DNA of 45,221 nt, from assembly GCA_017744415.1 (NCBI GenBank), contig JAGIBJ010000065.1, forward strand, positions 1 through 45,221, written 5' to 3'. The notes below the pieces were generated by a model. It did not search any database, was not told where the DNA came from, and saw only the letters and a list, made by a program, of their open reading frames with translations. Numbering within the stretch: the first letter of the stretch is position 1; each line of letters begins with the position of its first letter. The position numbers were made by a program, and so were the translations under genes. Below are positions 16,509 to 23,715 of this stretch, piece after piece. The DNA is from Solirubrobacteraceae bacterium (GTDB taxonomy: Bacteria; Actinomycetota; Thermoleophilia; Solirubrobacterales; Solirubrobacteraceae).

Positions 16509-16522
16509 TGCAATCGATTGCA
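16509..16522. promoter_or_regulatory. Putative LacI-family operator upstream of allB-alc-aceB
   Basis: Perfect 14-bp palindrome TGCAATCGATTGCA with the central CpG typical of LacI-family operators. On the minus strand the hexamer TAGCAT (plus-strand 16503-16508) follows it immediately and could be the -10, so the operator would sit inside the core promoter and bound repressor would block it. The same palindrome recurs at 21860 and 23667. Confidence 0.7.
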
Positions 16523-16575
16523 CGCAGTGTCCGTTTGCGGTTGGTCTGGCGCGCTCAGGCCATGGAAACCCCGAC

Positions 16576-16600
16576 GGTTCGGGCCTCCACGGGCCGAACC
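16576..16600 (-). terminator. Hairpin behind the DUF6801-like secreted protein gene
   Basis: 7-bp stem GGTTCGG/CCGAACC with an 11-nt loop, 23 nt after the stop of the leftward gene ending at 16624. Confidence 0.5.
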
Positions 16601-16623
16601 ACCGGACTTCCCATGCCGTTGCC

Positions 16624-17853
16624 CTAGTTCGTGACGGGCGTGAGCTTCACGCTGATCGTGTTGCCGGCCCCCGCGGTGAGCGGTGAGACGAGCCCTTCCA
16701 GCGGACCGCATCCGTTGAGGTCGCTGATGGCGTAGGTGCCGCCCAAGATGCCGCCGGTGCCAGTCGGATCGAACGAATCGGTGCTCTTGAGGTTGATCGT
16801 CGAGAGCTGCTTGCTCTGGCAGTCGTTGCCGCCGGCCAGCGGGATCGCTCCGAAGGCCTTCACGCTCTTGACCTTGATGCGCACCTTGCTCGTCGTGGTG
16901 AGCTGGTCGTCGACGAGCTTGCCCGTCGTCGGGCCCGAGGTGACGAAGCCGACGGTCGCCGTCACCGGCAGGAAGCCGAGCGCCGTGAGGCGGCCCTGCG
17001 TGTCGTTGAGCTTGAGGTCGGCCGACACGTCACCGGTTGCGACCACGAGCGTTGCGTCGACGCTGCCCGTGAGCGGCATCGAGCCCTTGGTCAGCGTGTT
17101 CAGCGTCGTCGAGCCCTGCAACGTGTAGCCGAACTTCGCGGTGGCGGGAGGCGTGCCCGGCGTTGCGTCGGTGGCGGCCAGGCGGTGGTCTTGGTTCGCC
17201 GGATCGAGCTTGCAGTAGACGTCGAACGTGTTCGGATCGCCGTCGGAGTCGGTGACGGGCGCGTCGTTGATGTCGGTCGTGAGCGGCGGGAGCTGCACCG
17301 GCGTGCCGTTCGCATCGCGCACCATGAGGTTCAGCGACACGCGTTCGAGATCGGCGACGTGGAGGCCGCCCTGCCAATCGGTCTCCACCTTGAGCAGGGG
17401 CTTGCCGGAGAAGACGGCGGAGGTCGGACGATCCGAGTACCCCTTCGTGCTGGGTAGCGCCATGGTGACGCGCGTGCGCCGCGTGGTGCCGGTCGGACCG
17501 GTCGTCGCCACATCGAACGCGGCGTTGCCTTCCCACGAAGCGACGGCGCCCCAGGGCACCGTGTCGCCCCCGATGCCTTCGATCGAGATGTCGGTGAGCA
17601 TCGTCGCGGTCGCGCCGCTCGCGCCGCCGACGACGCTCTTCGGCATCTCGGTGAGCCAGCGCATGTAGGCGCGCCGCAGGCCCAGCACCGGCAGCTTGCA
17701 CTGCCACGTCAGATCGGCGAGGTGATTGCCCGGGTTGAGCGGCGCGAGGGTGGCGGCCGGAGCCGGAGTGGGGTCGGCGCCGGCGGCAACGCCGGGCAGG
17801 GTGAGCGCAGCAGCGGTCGCGGCAAACGCGATCGCAGAAGGGCGGAGCTTCAT
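16624..17853 (-). CDS. Secreted beta-rich protein (DUF6801-like)
   Basis: A 409-residue exported protein. ATG 17853 has GAGAGG upstream and opens a signal peptide, MKLRPSAIAFAATAAAL, with cleavage near GVAAGA-D. The N-terminal domain has LTWQCKLPVLGLRRAYMRW, and a second Cys segment is TFDVYCKLDPANQDH. The C-terminal part ends in ILGGTYAISDLNGCGPLEG then GNTISVKLTP. This arrangement resembles the actinobacterial secreted DUF6801 group, whose role is unknown. It sits inside the purine cluster but shows no link to it. Divergent from the lipoprotein gene at 18030. Confidence 0.7.
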   Translation of the reverse strand: MKLRPSAIAFAATAAALTLPGVAAGADPTPAPAATLAPLNPGNHLADLTWQCKLPVLGLRRAYMRWLTEMPKSVVGGASGATATMLTDISIEGIGGDTVPWGAVASWEGNAAFDVATTGPTGTTRRTRVTMALPSTKGYSDRPTSAVFSGKPLLKVETDWQGGLHVADLERVSLNLMVRDANGTPVQLPPLTTDINDAPVTDSDGDPNTFDVYCKLDPANQDHRLAATDATPGTPPATAKFGYTLQGSTTLNTLTKGSMPLTGSVDATLVVATGDVSADLKLNDTQGRLTALGFLPVTATVGFVTSGPTTGKLVDDQLTTTSKVRIKVKSVKAFGAIPLAGGNDCQSKQLSTINLKSTDSFDPTGTGGILGGTYAISDLNGCGPLEGLVSPLTAGAGNTISVKLTPVTN

Positions 17854-18029
17854 GGTGAGCCTCTCGTGTGGGACGTGGAGGCCGCGAGCGCGCTTCGGGG
17901 GAACGAGCGGCGGTTCCGTGCCACCCTCTCCGAGAACCAAACGGCTGTCAACCGTCAACGCGCCAGCGCCGCGTGAGCGGCGCCGCTGAATCGGGCTCGG
18001 CCGGCTTCGTCTGTGCTCCAATACGGAGC

Positions 18030-19166
18030 GTGAGTCGCCGGTTGTCGTTCGCCATCTCTGGATTGGCGCTCGCCCTGGCGGGTTGCGGATCCGCCGACGA
18101 TCAGGCCCGCGGCACCGGTCCGGCCGCCGCGAATTCCTCTCGGCCGACTGCGACCGGCGGCCCGGCCGCCACTCCCGAGCCGGGTGGTGACCTGCGGGCC
18201 GTGACCGGCAAGTCGTTGAGGGGGAAGTACGCGACGCTCGAACCTCTGGCGAGCGCGCAGGGGTTCGTCCAGATGGCGGCCTCGGGCAAGGTGCTGGCGG
18301 TCGCGACTGGCGGGCTCGGCGGGCTCACGCTGCACGTCGGCCCGCCAAGCACGAACGGACCGCTCGAGCTGCATGAGGCCGAGGGCGCGTCGCTGATCCC
18401 GTGGTGGGCCGACATCCATGTCGGCTCCGACGCCAAGGGGCGCCCGATCGTCACCTACCCGACCTGTTCGACCGCGCAGTACGACTCGTGCAAGGCGATG
18501 TCGTGGTCACCCGACATGCGCGAGGAGCGGCCGGTGAGCGGGCTGGCGACGGTCGGCGGCGTGATCGAGGTCGTCGAGAACGAGGAGTTCACGGTGTACC
18601 GGACCGTGACCCGTGGCTCATCGCTCGACATGGGGTTGGAGAGCGATCGCTCCTCCGATCCGGTGCTCCGGGTGCTTACCGCCGTATCCGGGCCGCGCCG
18701 GCTTCCCGGCAAGCCGGCGCAGAAGCTTGAGCTGCACGGCCGCACGCTCGCCGTGATCCGCGACGACGGCTCCGGCGCAGGCGACCCGGGCATCTGCGGG
18801 ATGCAGGCCGTCGACCTCTGGAAGCTCGACGCGCTCGACGGCGGCGCGCAGACCATCGACCGCATGATCTGCGGTCTCGGCGGTCAGTGGCTCACCGGCG
18901 TGCACCTCGACGCGACGAAGGTGCGGATCATGATGTCCGCGAACGCCGAGGACGACCACGCCGCGCTGCGCACCTACGACCCTGCGACGAAGCAGCTCAC
19001 CAAGCGCCGGATGCCGGGCGACGTGCCCGAGATCGTCTGGCTCGACGACGTCCACGGCATCACCATCGGGCTGGGCGAGGCCTGCGACGAACGCATCGAT
19101 CCGACCGACCGCGCGCAGCAGCTCCGCACCTGCGCCATCGCCCGCATCACGCTCCGCGACCCGTAG
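18030..19166 (+). CDS. Putative lipoprotein, unknown function
   Basis: A 378-residue exported protein. GTG 18030 is chosen because it starts a lipoprotein signal, SRRLSFAISGLALALAG, with lipidated Cys19, followed by an Ala/Thr/Pro/Gly-rich linker to about residue 60. The rest shows beta-strand-like repeats (GKVLAVATGGLGGLTLHVG, EFTVYRTVTRG, VRIMMSANAEDDHAALRTYD), which suggests a propeller. Several Cys occur in pairs (YPTCSTAQYDSCKAM; GICGMQ; MICGLG). No enzyme motif is recognised. Its 3' end is followed by the double hairpin at 19184-19293. Confidence 0.7.
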   Translation: MSRRLSFAISGLALALAGCGSADDQARGTGPAAANSSRPTATGGPAATPEPGGDLRAVTGKSLRGKYATLEPLASAQGFVQMAASGKVLAVATGGLGGLTLHVGPPSTNGPLELHEAEGASLIPWWADIHVGSDAKGRPIVTYPTCSTAQYDSCKAMSWSPDMREERPVSGLATVGGVIEVVENEEFTVYRTVTRGSSLDMGLESDRSSDPVLRVLTAVSGPRRLPGKPAQKLELHGRTLAVIRDDGSGAGDPGICGMQAVDLWKLDALDGGAQTIDRMICGLGGQWLTGVHLDATKVRIMMSANAEDDHAALRTYDPATKQLTKRRMPGDVPEIVWLDDVHGITIGLGEACDERIDPTDRAQQLRTCAIARITLRDP

Positions 19167-19183
19167 TCACAGCCGCCGCCACC

Positions 19184-19293
19184 AAGCTCCAACATCCCCC
19201 GGCTCTGACACCCGAGCGATGTTGGAGCTTTCGACACCGGCACGGAAAGCTCCAACATCGCCCTGCCCGGAGAGCCCGGGGATGTTGGAGCTT
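19184..19293. repeat. Two tandem copies of the same 13-bp inverted-repeat hairpin
   Basis: Arms AAGCTCCAACATC (19184-19196 and 19247-19259) and GATGTTGGAGCTT (19218-19230 and 19281-19293) form two perfect 13-bp stems, each with a 21-nt loop, repeating at 63 bp. Loop sequences differ. The middle pair of arms can also pair with each other. The element lies between the convergent lipoprotein and DUF6986 genes and probably terminates both. Confidence 0.75.
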
Positions 19294-19308
19294 CGCCGCC
19301 GGGCGGGA

Positions 19309-20607
19309 CTACGCCACGCGGCGGGCGGCGAACGCGTGGAGCGTTGCGACCGGCACGCCGGTGCGTGACTCGACCTCGGTGACGGTCGTCGCGCCGAGGT
19401 GAAGGGCGCGGACGAGGTCGGCGGCGAGGGCCTGGGCGGTGGCGGGCTCGTCGAGCGTGGCGCCGTCGTCGGCCGACTGGGCGCCGCCGCCCGCGGTGGC
19501 CGCGAAGTAGACGGCGAGGCGTGCGAGGGCATCCGGCACCTTGCGCCTCGAGGTGGCGATGTTGACGAGGTGGCGGGTGACGAGCTGGGCGGGGTGGAGG
19601 TCCCAGCCCTGGCGGACGCCATCGGCGATCGCGCCGCCGACGAGATCGGCGTGGACGCGCCAGCCCCCGTACACCTCGTTGAGATCGCCGACCGGCAGGC
19701 GGTTGGTCGACCCGTCGCTCACCTCGACGCCCGTGCCGGCGGCGGCGAGCCGCATCACGGCCTTGGCCGTCTGCGCGACCGGGTGCTGCGCGCGCTGGTG
19801 GGCGGCGCCGACGCCCATCGCCGCGGTGTAGTCGTAGGTGCCGAAGTGCAGGCCGGTAATCCGGCCCTCGCCGGCATCGAGCATGGGCGCCAGCGGAAGG
19901 CGGCCATCGGCGGCGAGGATCGCCTGCGGCGTCTCGACCTGGATCTCGAACCGCAGCGAGCCCGGCGCCAGGCCGTACCCCGATTCCAGCGCGCCGAGGA
20001 GGCGCACGTACGCGAGCACCTGCCGCTCGTCGATCACCTTCGGCAGCGTGAGGACGAAGCCGTCGGGCACGCCGCCCCCGCTGGCGAGCCCACTGATCAC
20101 GCGCTCGAGCGTGCGCACGGCGCGGGCGCGCGTGGAGCGCTCCAGCGAGCGGTGGCGGATGCCGAGCCGCATCGGCCGCCCGGGCGCTGCGGCCTCGGCG
20201 AGCAACACGCGCGCCGCCCGCGCCGCATCCTCGTCCTCCACCTCGTCCGGGTGGGCGCCGTAGCCATCCTCGAGGTCGACGCGAAGATCCTGGATCGGTC
20301 GCTCGGCCAGCACCGCATGCAGCAGGTCCCAGGCGCCGGCGACCTCGTCGATCTCGAGGCCCGTCGCCTCGGCGAGCAGCGCCGGCAGTGGCGCGTTCGC
20401 ATCGAGCGTCTCCAGTGCTTCGGCGCCCCACGCCGCGCAGAGCCCGGCCTCGGCACGATCGGCCGGCACGTAGACGGTGTGCACCGGCTGGTCGGTCGTC
20501 GCACCGCCCGGATACCGGCGCTCGGCCCAAGCATCCACCGGCGCGAGGGTGAGCTCGAGCTCGTCGATCGCGGCCTGCGAGAGGCCGCCGAGAGGGAGGT
20601 GCGTCAT
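19309..20607 (-). CDS. HpcH/HpaI aldolase/citrate-lyase superfamily protein (DUF6986-like)
   Basis: A 432-residue TIM-barrel lyase-type protein. Superfamily features are DLRVDLEDGYGAHPDEVEDED (acidic metal-site segment), VPDGFVLTLPKVID, FEIQVETPQAIL (Glu ligand) and GLHFGTYDYTAAMG. Relatives cleave or form C-C bonds with glyoxylate, pyruvate or acetyl-CoA; members of this subgroup are, as I recall, often beside allantoicase and malate synthase genes in actinobacteria. ATG 20607 is preferred because upstream in-frame codons would run into the lacI gene. It follows lacI by 61 nt on the same strand, so it is probably co-transcribed and controlled with the ureide genes. The reaction is unknown; ureidoglycolate or another glyoxylate-yielding compound is a reasonable guess. 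Confidence 0.75.
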   Translation of the reverse strand: MTHLPLGGLSQAAIDELELTLAPVDAWAERRYPGGATTDQPVHTVYVPADRAEAGLCAAWGAEALETLDANAPLPALLAEATGLEIDEVAGAWDLLHAVLAERPIQDLRVDLEDGYGAHPDEVEDEDAARAARVLLAEAAAPGRPMRLGIRHRSLERSTRARAVRTLERVISGLASGGGVPDGFVLTLPKVIDERQVLAYVRLLGALESGYGLAPGSLRFEIQVETPQAILAADGRLPLAPMLDAGEGRITGLHFGTYDYTAAMGVGAAHQRAQHPVAQTAKAVMRLAAAGTGVEVSDGSTNRLPVGDLNEVYGGWRVHADLVGGAIADGVRQGWDLHPAQLVTRHLVNIATSRRKVPDALARLAVYFAATAGGGAQSADDGATLDEPATAQALAADLVRALHLGATTVTEVESRTGVPVATLHAFAARRVA

Positions 20608-20668
20608 CAGCCGCTGAGGTGCGCGGAGCGGGTCATGGTGCGCAAGCTTGCCAGCTGCGGCCGCCGAC

Positions 20669-21730
20669 TCACGCGCCCGCGCCAGCCACGTCGGCGGCCA
20701 ATGCACTGGCAGCGGGCCCGCCCGTGGAACCCCGGACGATGAGCTGTGGCGCGAGCGTACGGGATACGGCGGGCACGCCCTCGATTGCGCCCATCAGCAT
20801 CTCCGCGGCGACCCGGCCCATCTCTTCCTGCGGCGAGCGCACGGAGGTGAGATCGAGCGAGGTGGCGGCCTGGAGGTCGTTGAACCCGACGAGCGCGACG
20901 TCGTCGCCGAGCCGCAGCCCGGCGGCGGCCAGCGCGCTCGTGGCGCCGAACGCGACGAAGTCGCTCGCGCAGAACGCGCCGGTGAAGTCGCGGCGACGGG
21001 CCAGCAGGCGCTCCATCGCGGCGCGGCCCGTCGCCGCGTGGAGACCGCCGGATTCGACAAGGTCGTCGTCGAGCGGCGCGCCGAGCTCGGCGAGGCGGGT
21101 GCGGAAGCCGACGGCACGGCCGTGCGACGCCGCCGACCAGTCGGGTCCGGCGAGCAGCGCGACGCGCGTGTGGCCGCATTCGACGAGGTGGTCGGCCACC
21201 ATCCGGCCAGCGAGCTCGTCGTCGCAGGTGACCGATGGATGACCCTCGGCGCCGCGCATCACGAGCACATAGGGCACGCCGAGCGAGGCGACCCAGTCGA
21301 CGTAGTCGCCATCGCGGTGGGCATCGCCGATGAGGAGTCCGTCGACGCGCCGCGAGAGCAGCAGCTCGACGCGCTTGCGCTGCGCACCCGGGTCGTCGCG
21401 CGTGCTCGCGACGAGTACGTCGTAGCCGCGCTCGACGACGTAGTGGTCGACCTCCTCGTAGATCATCGCCTGGGCGATGTCGGTGAGGGAGTGGGCGACC
21501 ATCCCGATGGCGCCGGTCTTGCCGCTGCGCAAGCTGGCTGCGAGCGGGTCGGGACGGTAGCCGAGCTCCGCCGCGGCGCGGTGCACGAGCTCCGCGGTCG
21601 GGTCGCTCGCCGGCTCCCGCCGCAGCGCCCGCGACACCGTCGACATGTGCAGGCCGGTGCGCTCCGCGAGCATGCGGAGCGTGGGACGTCCGGCGCCGGC
21701 GAGGGGGTCGGATCCAGGCGGATTGGTCAT
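20669..21730 (-). CDS. LacI family transcriptional regulator
   Basis: A 353-residue regulator. The N-terminal helix-turn-helix is PTLRMLAERTGLHMSTVSRALR, followed by the hinge helix region YRPDPLAASLRSGKTGAIGM, then a periplasmic-binding-protein-like effector domain (VDGLLIGDAH, FCASDFVAFGATSALAAAG, VALVGFNDLQAATSLDLTSV). ATG 21730 is chosen so that the HTH is near the N-terminus. The palindrome at 21860-21873 lies 130 bp upstream, shared with the divergent permease, and equivalent sites precede allB and the deaminase operon. It is therefore the likely repressor of the purine/ureide genes and of itself; the effector may be allantoin, urate or a purine. Confidence 0.92.
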   Translation of the reverse strand: MTNPPGSDPLAGAGRPTLRMLAERTGLHMSTVSRALRREPASDPTAELVHRAAAELGYRPDPLAASLRSGKTGAIGMVAHSLTDIAQAMIYEEVDHYVVERGYDVLVASTRDDPGAQRKRVELLLSRRVDGLLIGDAHRDGDYVDWVASLGVPYVLVMRGAEGHPSVTCDDELAGRMVADHLVECGHTRVALLAGPDWSAASHGRAVGFRTRLAELGAPLDDDLVESGGLHAATGRAAMERLLARRRDFTGAFCASDFVAFGATSALAAAGLRLGDDVALVGFNDLQAATSLDLTSVRSPQEEMGRVAAEMLMGAIEGVPAVSRTLAPQLIVRGSTGGPAASALAADVAGAGA

Positions 21731-22039
21731 GTGGGATGAACCCCGGGCGGCGGGCTCGCCGGGGTCCACCAAGCTTGGCGACTCACGGAGCGTTGCTCAA
21801 CGGCCTGGGCTTGGCCGGGCGGAGCGGGCCTCGGGCGACCGATTGGCCGCTTGGCCATACGCAATCGGTTGCGCCGCGGGTGCCGATGCGTCCCCCGGTC
21901 GGGAGACCTGATGCGCAACGGAGGGTCGCGCATAACTCCCGGGCGACCGAACACCCATGGCCACTTGGGCCACACCCACGCCGCGAGCGTTGGCCCTCGG
22001 GCCATGTGGGCGTTGGCGCGCGAGGAGTCGACTGCTCCT
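21731..22039. other. lacI/permease divergent promoter region
   Basis: About 309 bases containing the putative operator at 21860-21873. I could not fix -35/-10 boxes for either gene, and no other feature is seen. Confidence 0.5.
21860..21873. promoter_or_regulatory. Putative LacI-family operator between lacI and the permease gene
   Basis: CGCAATCGGTTGCG: arms CGCAA/TTGCG around a central CG, matching the site upstream of allB. Located in the divergent region, it could control both directions and give autoregulation. Confidence 0.65.
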
Positions 22040-23581
22040 ATGGCTCCACCACCCGCAGCTACGGCGCCGGCCGTGCACCCCGTCGACGAGGTGCTCCCGC
22101 CGCGGGAACTCGTCACCTTCGGCCTCCAGCACGTGCTCGGCATGTACGCCGGCGCGATCGCGGTGCCGCTGATCGTGGGCTTCGCGTTCGACCTCTCGCC
22201 GAACGACATCGCGTTCCTGATCGCCGCCGACATCTTCGCCGCGGGCCTCGCGACGTTGCTGCAGACGATCGGTGTGAAGCTCGGGAAGATCCAGTTCGGG
22301 GCGAGGCTCCCGATCATGCAGGGCTGCACGTTCGCGGCCGTCGCTCCGATCGTCGCCGTCGCCGGCAACCAGGATCGACAGCTCTCCGAGGCCACCTCGC
22401 ACGAGCTGATGACGCAGGTGTTCGGCGCGATCATCATCGCCGGCCTGCTCGCGGTGTTCCTCGCCCCGGCGATCTCGAAGGCGCGGCGCTTCTTCCCGCC
22501 GCTCGTGGTGGGCACGGTGATCCTGATCATCGGCGTGTCGCTGCTGCCGGTCGCCGCCGGCTGGGCGGAGAACATCGGCGCGGACGACCAAGGCGCGCCG
22601 AAATACCTCGGCCTGGCCGCCGTCGTGCTCGCGTTGATCCTGGCGATCCAGCGCCTCGGCAGCGAGGTGATGAAGCGCACCTCGATCATGATCGGGATCG
22701 TCCTCGGCACGCTGGTCGCGATCCCGCTCGGCTTCACCGACTTCGGCTCCGTGAGCGATTCGAAGGTCGTCGGCTTCCCGACGCCGTTCCACTTCGGCGC
22801 TCCGAGCTTCAACCTCTCGATCGTGATCACGATGGTGATCGTGCTCATCGTCTCGATGGTGGAGACGACGGGTGACCTGATCGCCGTCGGCGAGATCGTC
22901 GGCAAGGAGGCCGACGAGGAGGTGGTCGCCGCAGGCATGCGCGCCGACGGCATCTCGAGCGCCATCGGCGGCGTCTTCAACACGTTCCCCTATACCGCGT
23001 ACGCCGAGAACGTCGGCCTCGTGAGCCTCTCCGGCGTCAAGAGTCGCTGGGTGGTCGCCACCGCCGGCGGAATGATGGTGTTCCTCGGGCTCTTCCCGGT
23101 CGTCGGTGCCGTCGTGGCCGCGATCCCGGTGCCCGTGCTCGGCGGCGCCGGCTTCGTCATGTTCGGCACGGTCGCGGCGATCGGGGCCAAGACGCTCAAC
23201 CGGGTCGACTTCGACGAGGGCGCGAACCTGATCATCGTCGCGACGGCGCTGGGCATCGGCCTGATCCCGGTCGGCGTGCCCACCATCTACGACGGCTTCC
23301 CCGAGTGGTTCCGCACGATCGCGGGCTCCGGGATCAGCGCCGGCACGATCACGGTCGTCGGGCTCAACTACCTCTTCAACGAAGCGGGCAAGGGTGGCAA
23401 GACGGCCCAGGCGCTCAGCGAGTCGCCCGCGCTCGTGGGCGCCGACGAGGTCGCTCACGCCCGAGCCGTGCTCGCGCGGGCCGAGGCGCAGCTGCTCTCC
23501 GAGCCGGTCGCGCCGCCCACCGGACGCTTCACCCGCACCGGCGAGCCGGCGACAGCAGACGACGCGGAGCCTGTGAGCTAG
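22040..23581 (+). CDS. NCS2 family nucleobase permease (xanthine/uracil type)
   Basis: A proton-coupled nucleobase importer of the inner membrane, 513 residues with about 12-14 hydrophobic segments. NCS2 features are the N-terminal PPRELVTFGLQHVLGMYAGA, the TM3 segment GARLPIMQGCTFA, MVETTGDLIAVGEIVG with the signature acidic residue in TM8, FNTFPYTAYAENVGLV in TM10, and a polar C-terminal tail. ATG 22040 has GAGGAG 12 nt upstream; ATG 22004 is an alternative start. Position beside lacI and the xanthine dehydrogenase/8-oxoguanine deaminase operon suggests a purine base such as xanthine, urate or guanine rather than uracil. Confidence 0.92.
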   Translation: MAPPPAATAPAVHPVDEVLPPRELVTFGLQHVLGMYAGAIAVPLIVGFAFDLSPNDIAFLIAADIFAAGLATLLQTIGVKLGKIQFGARLPIMQGCTFAAVAPIVAVAGNQDRQLSEATSHELMTQVFGAIIIAGLLAVFLAPAISKARRFFPPLVVGTVILIIGVSLLPVAAGWAENIGADDQGAPKYLGLAAVVLALILAIQRLGSEVMKRTSIMIGIVLGTLVAIPLGFTDFGSVSDSKVVGFPTPFHFGAPSFNLSIVITMVIVLIVSMVETTGDLIAVGEIVGKEADEEVVAAGMRADGISSAIGGVFNTFPYTAYAENVGLVSLSGVKSRWVVATAGGMMVFLGLFPVVGAVVAAIPVPVLGGAGFVMFGTVAAIGAKTLNRVDFDEGANLIIVATALGIGLIPVGVPTIYDGFPEWFRTIAGSGISAGTITVVGLNYLFNEAGKGGKTAQALSESPALVGADEVAHARAVLARAEAQLLSEPVAPPTGRFTRTGEPATADDAEPVS

Positions 23582-23613
23582 CCCTGTCTATCGGCCGGGC
23601 CAACGTTTCGGCG

Positions 23614-23641
23614 GCACGTATGGACAGCGGTCCATACGTGC
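23614..23641. terminator. 12-bp perfect hairpin between permease and deaminase operon
   Basis: GCACGTATGGAC-AGCG-GTCCATACGTGC, 32 nt after the permease stop and 26 nt before the LacI-type operator. Extended by further GC pairs with one bulge. Most likely a terminator; its symmetry also allows an operator role. Confidence 0.6.
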
Positions 23642-23666
23642 GCCGCGAGCTGCGCGCGACGATCCC

Positions 23667-23678
23667 GCAATCGATTGC
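23667..23678. promoter_or_regulatory. Putative LacI-family operator upstream of the deaminase-XDH operon
   Basis: Perfect palindrome GCAATCGATTGC, identical in its 12-bp core to the site upstream of allB, ending 37 nt before the GTG at 23716. Confidence 0.7.
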
Positions 23679-23715
23679 TCCACCCCGCGGCCCTGCACAG
23701 CCGTGAGCACCACCC

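Larger units (their letters stand above)
16316..16623. other. allB promoter region
   Basis: 308 bases between allB and the preceding leftward secreted-protein gene. It contains the terminator at 16576-16600, the putative LacI-type operator at 16509-16522 with a minus-strand -10-like TAGCAT abutting it (16503-16508), and a degenerate second operator at 16419-16430. No gene is seen. Confidence 0.6.

Noticed and set aside
19184-19293. Repeated 13-mers considered as a CRISPR array
   Set aside because: Only two units, made of inverted arms, with no 23-47-bp direct repeats, regular spacers or cas genes.
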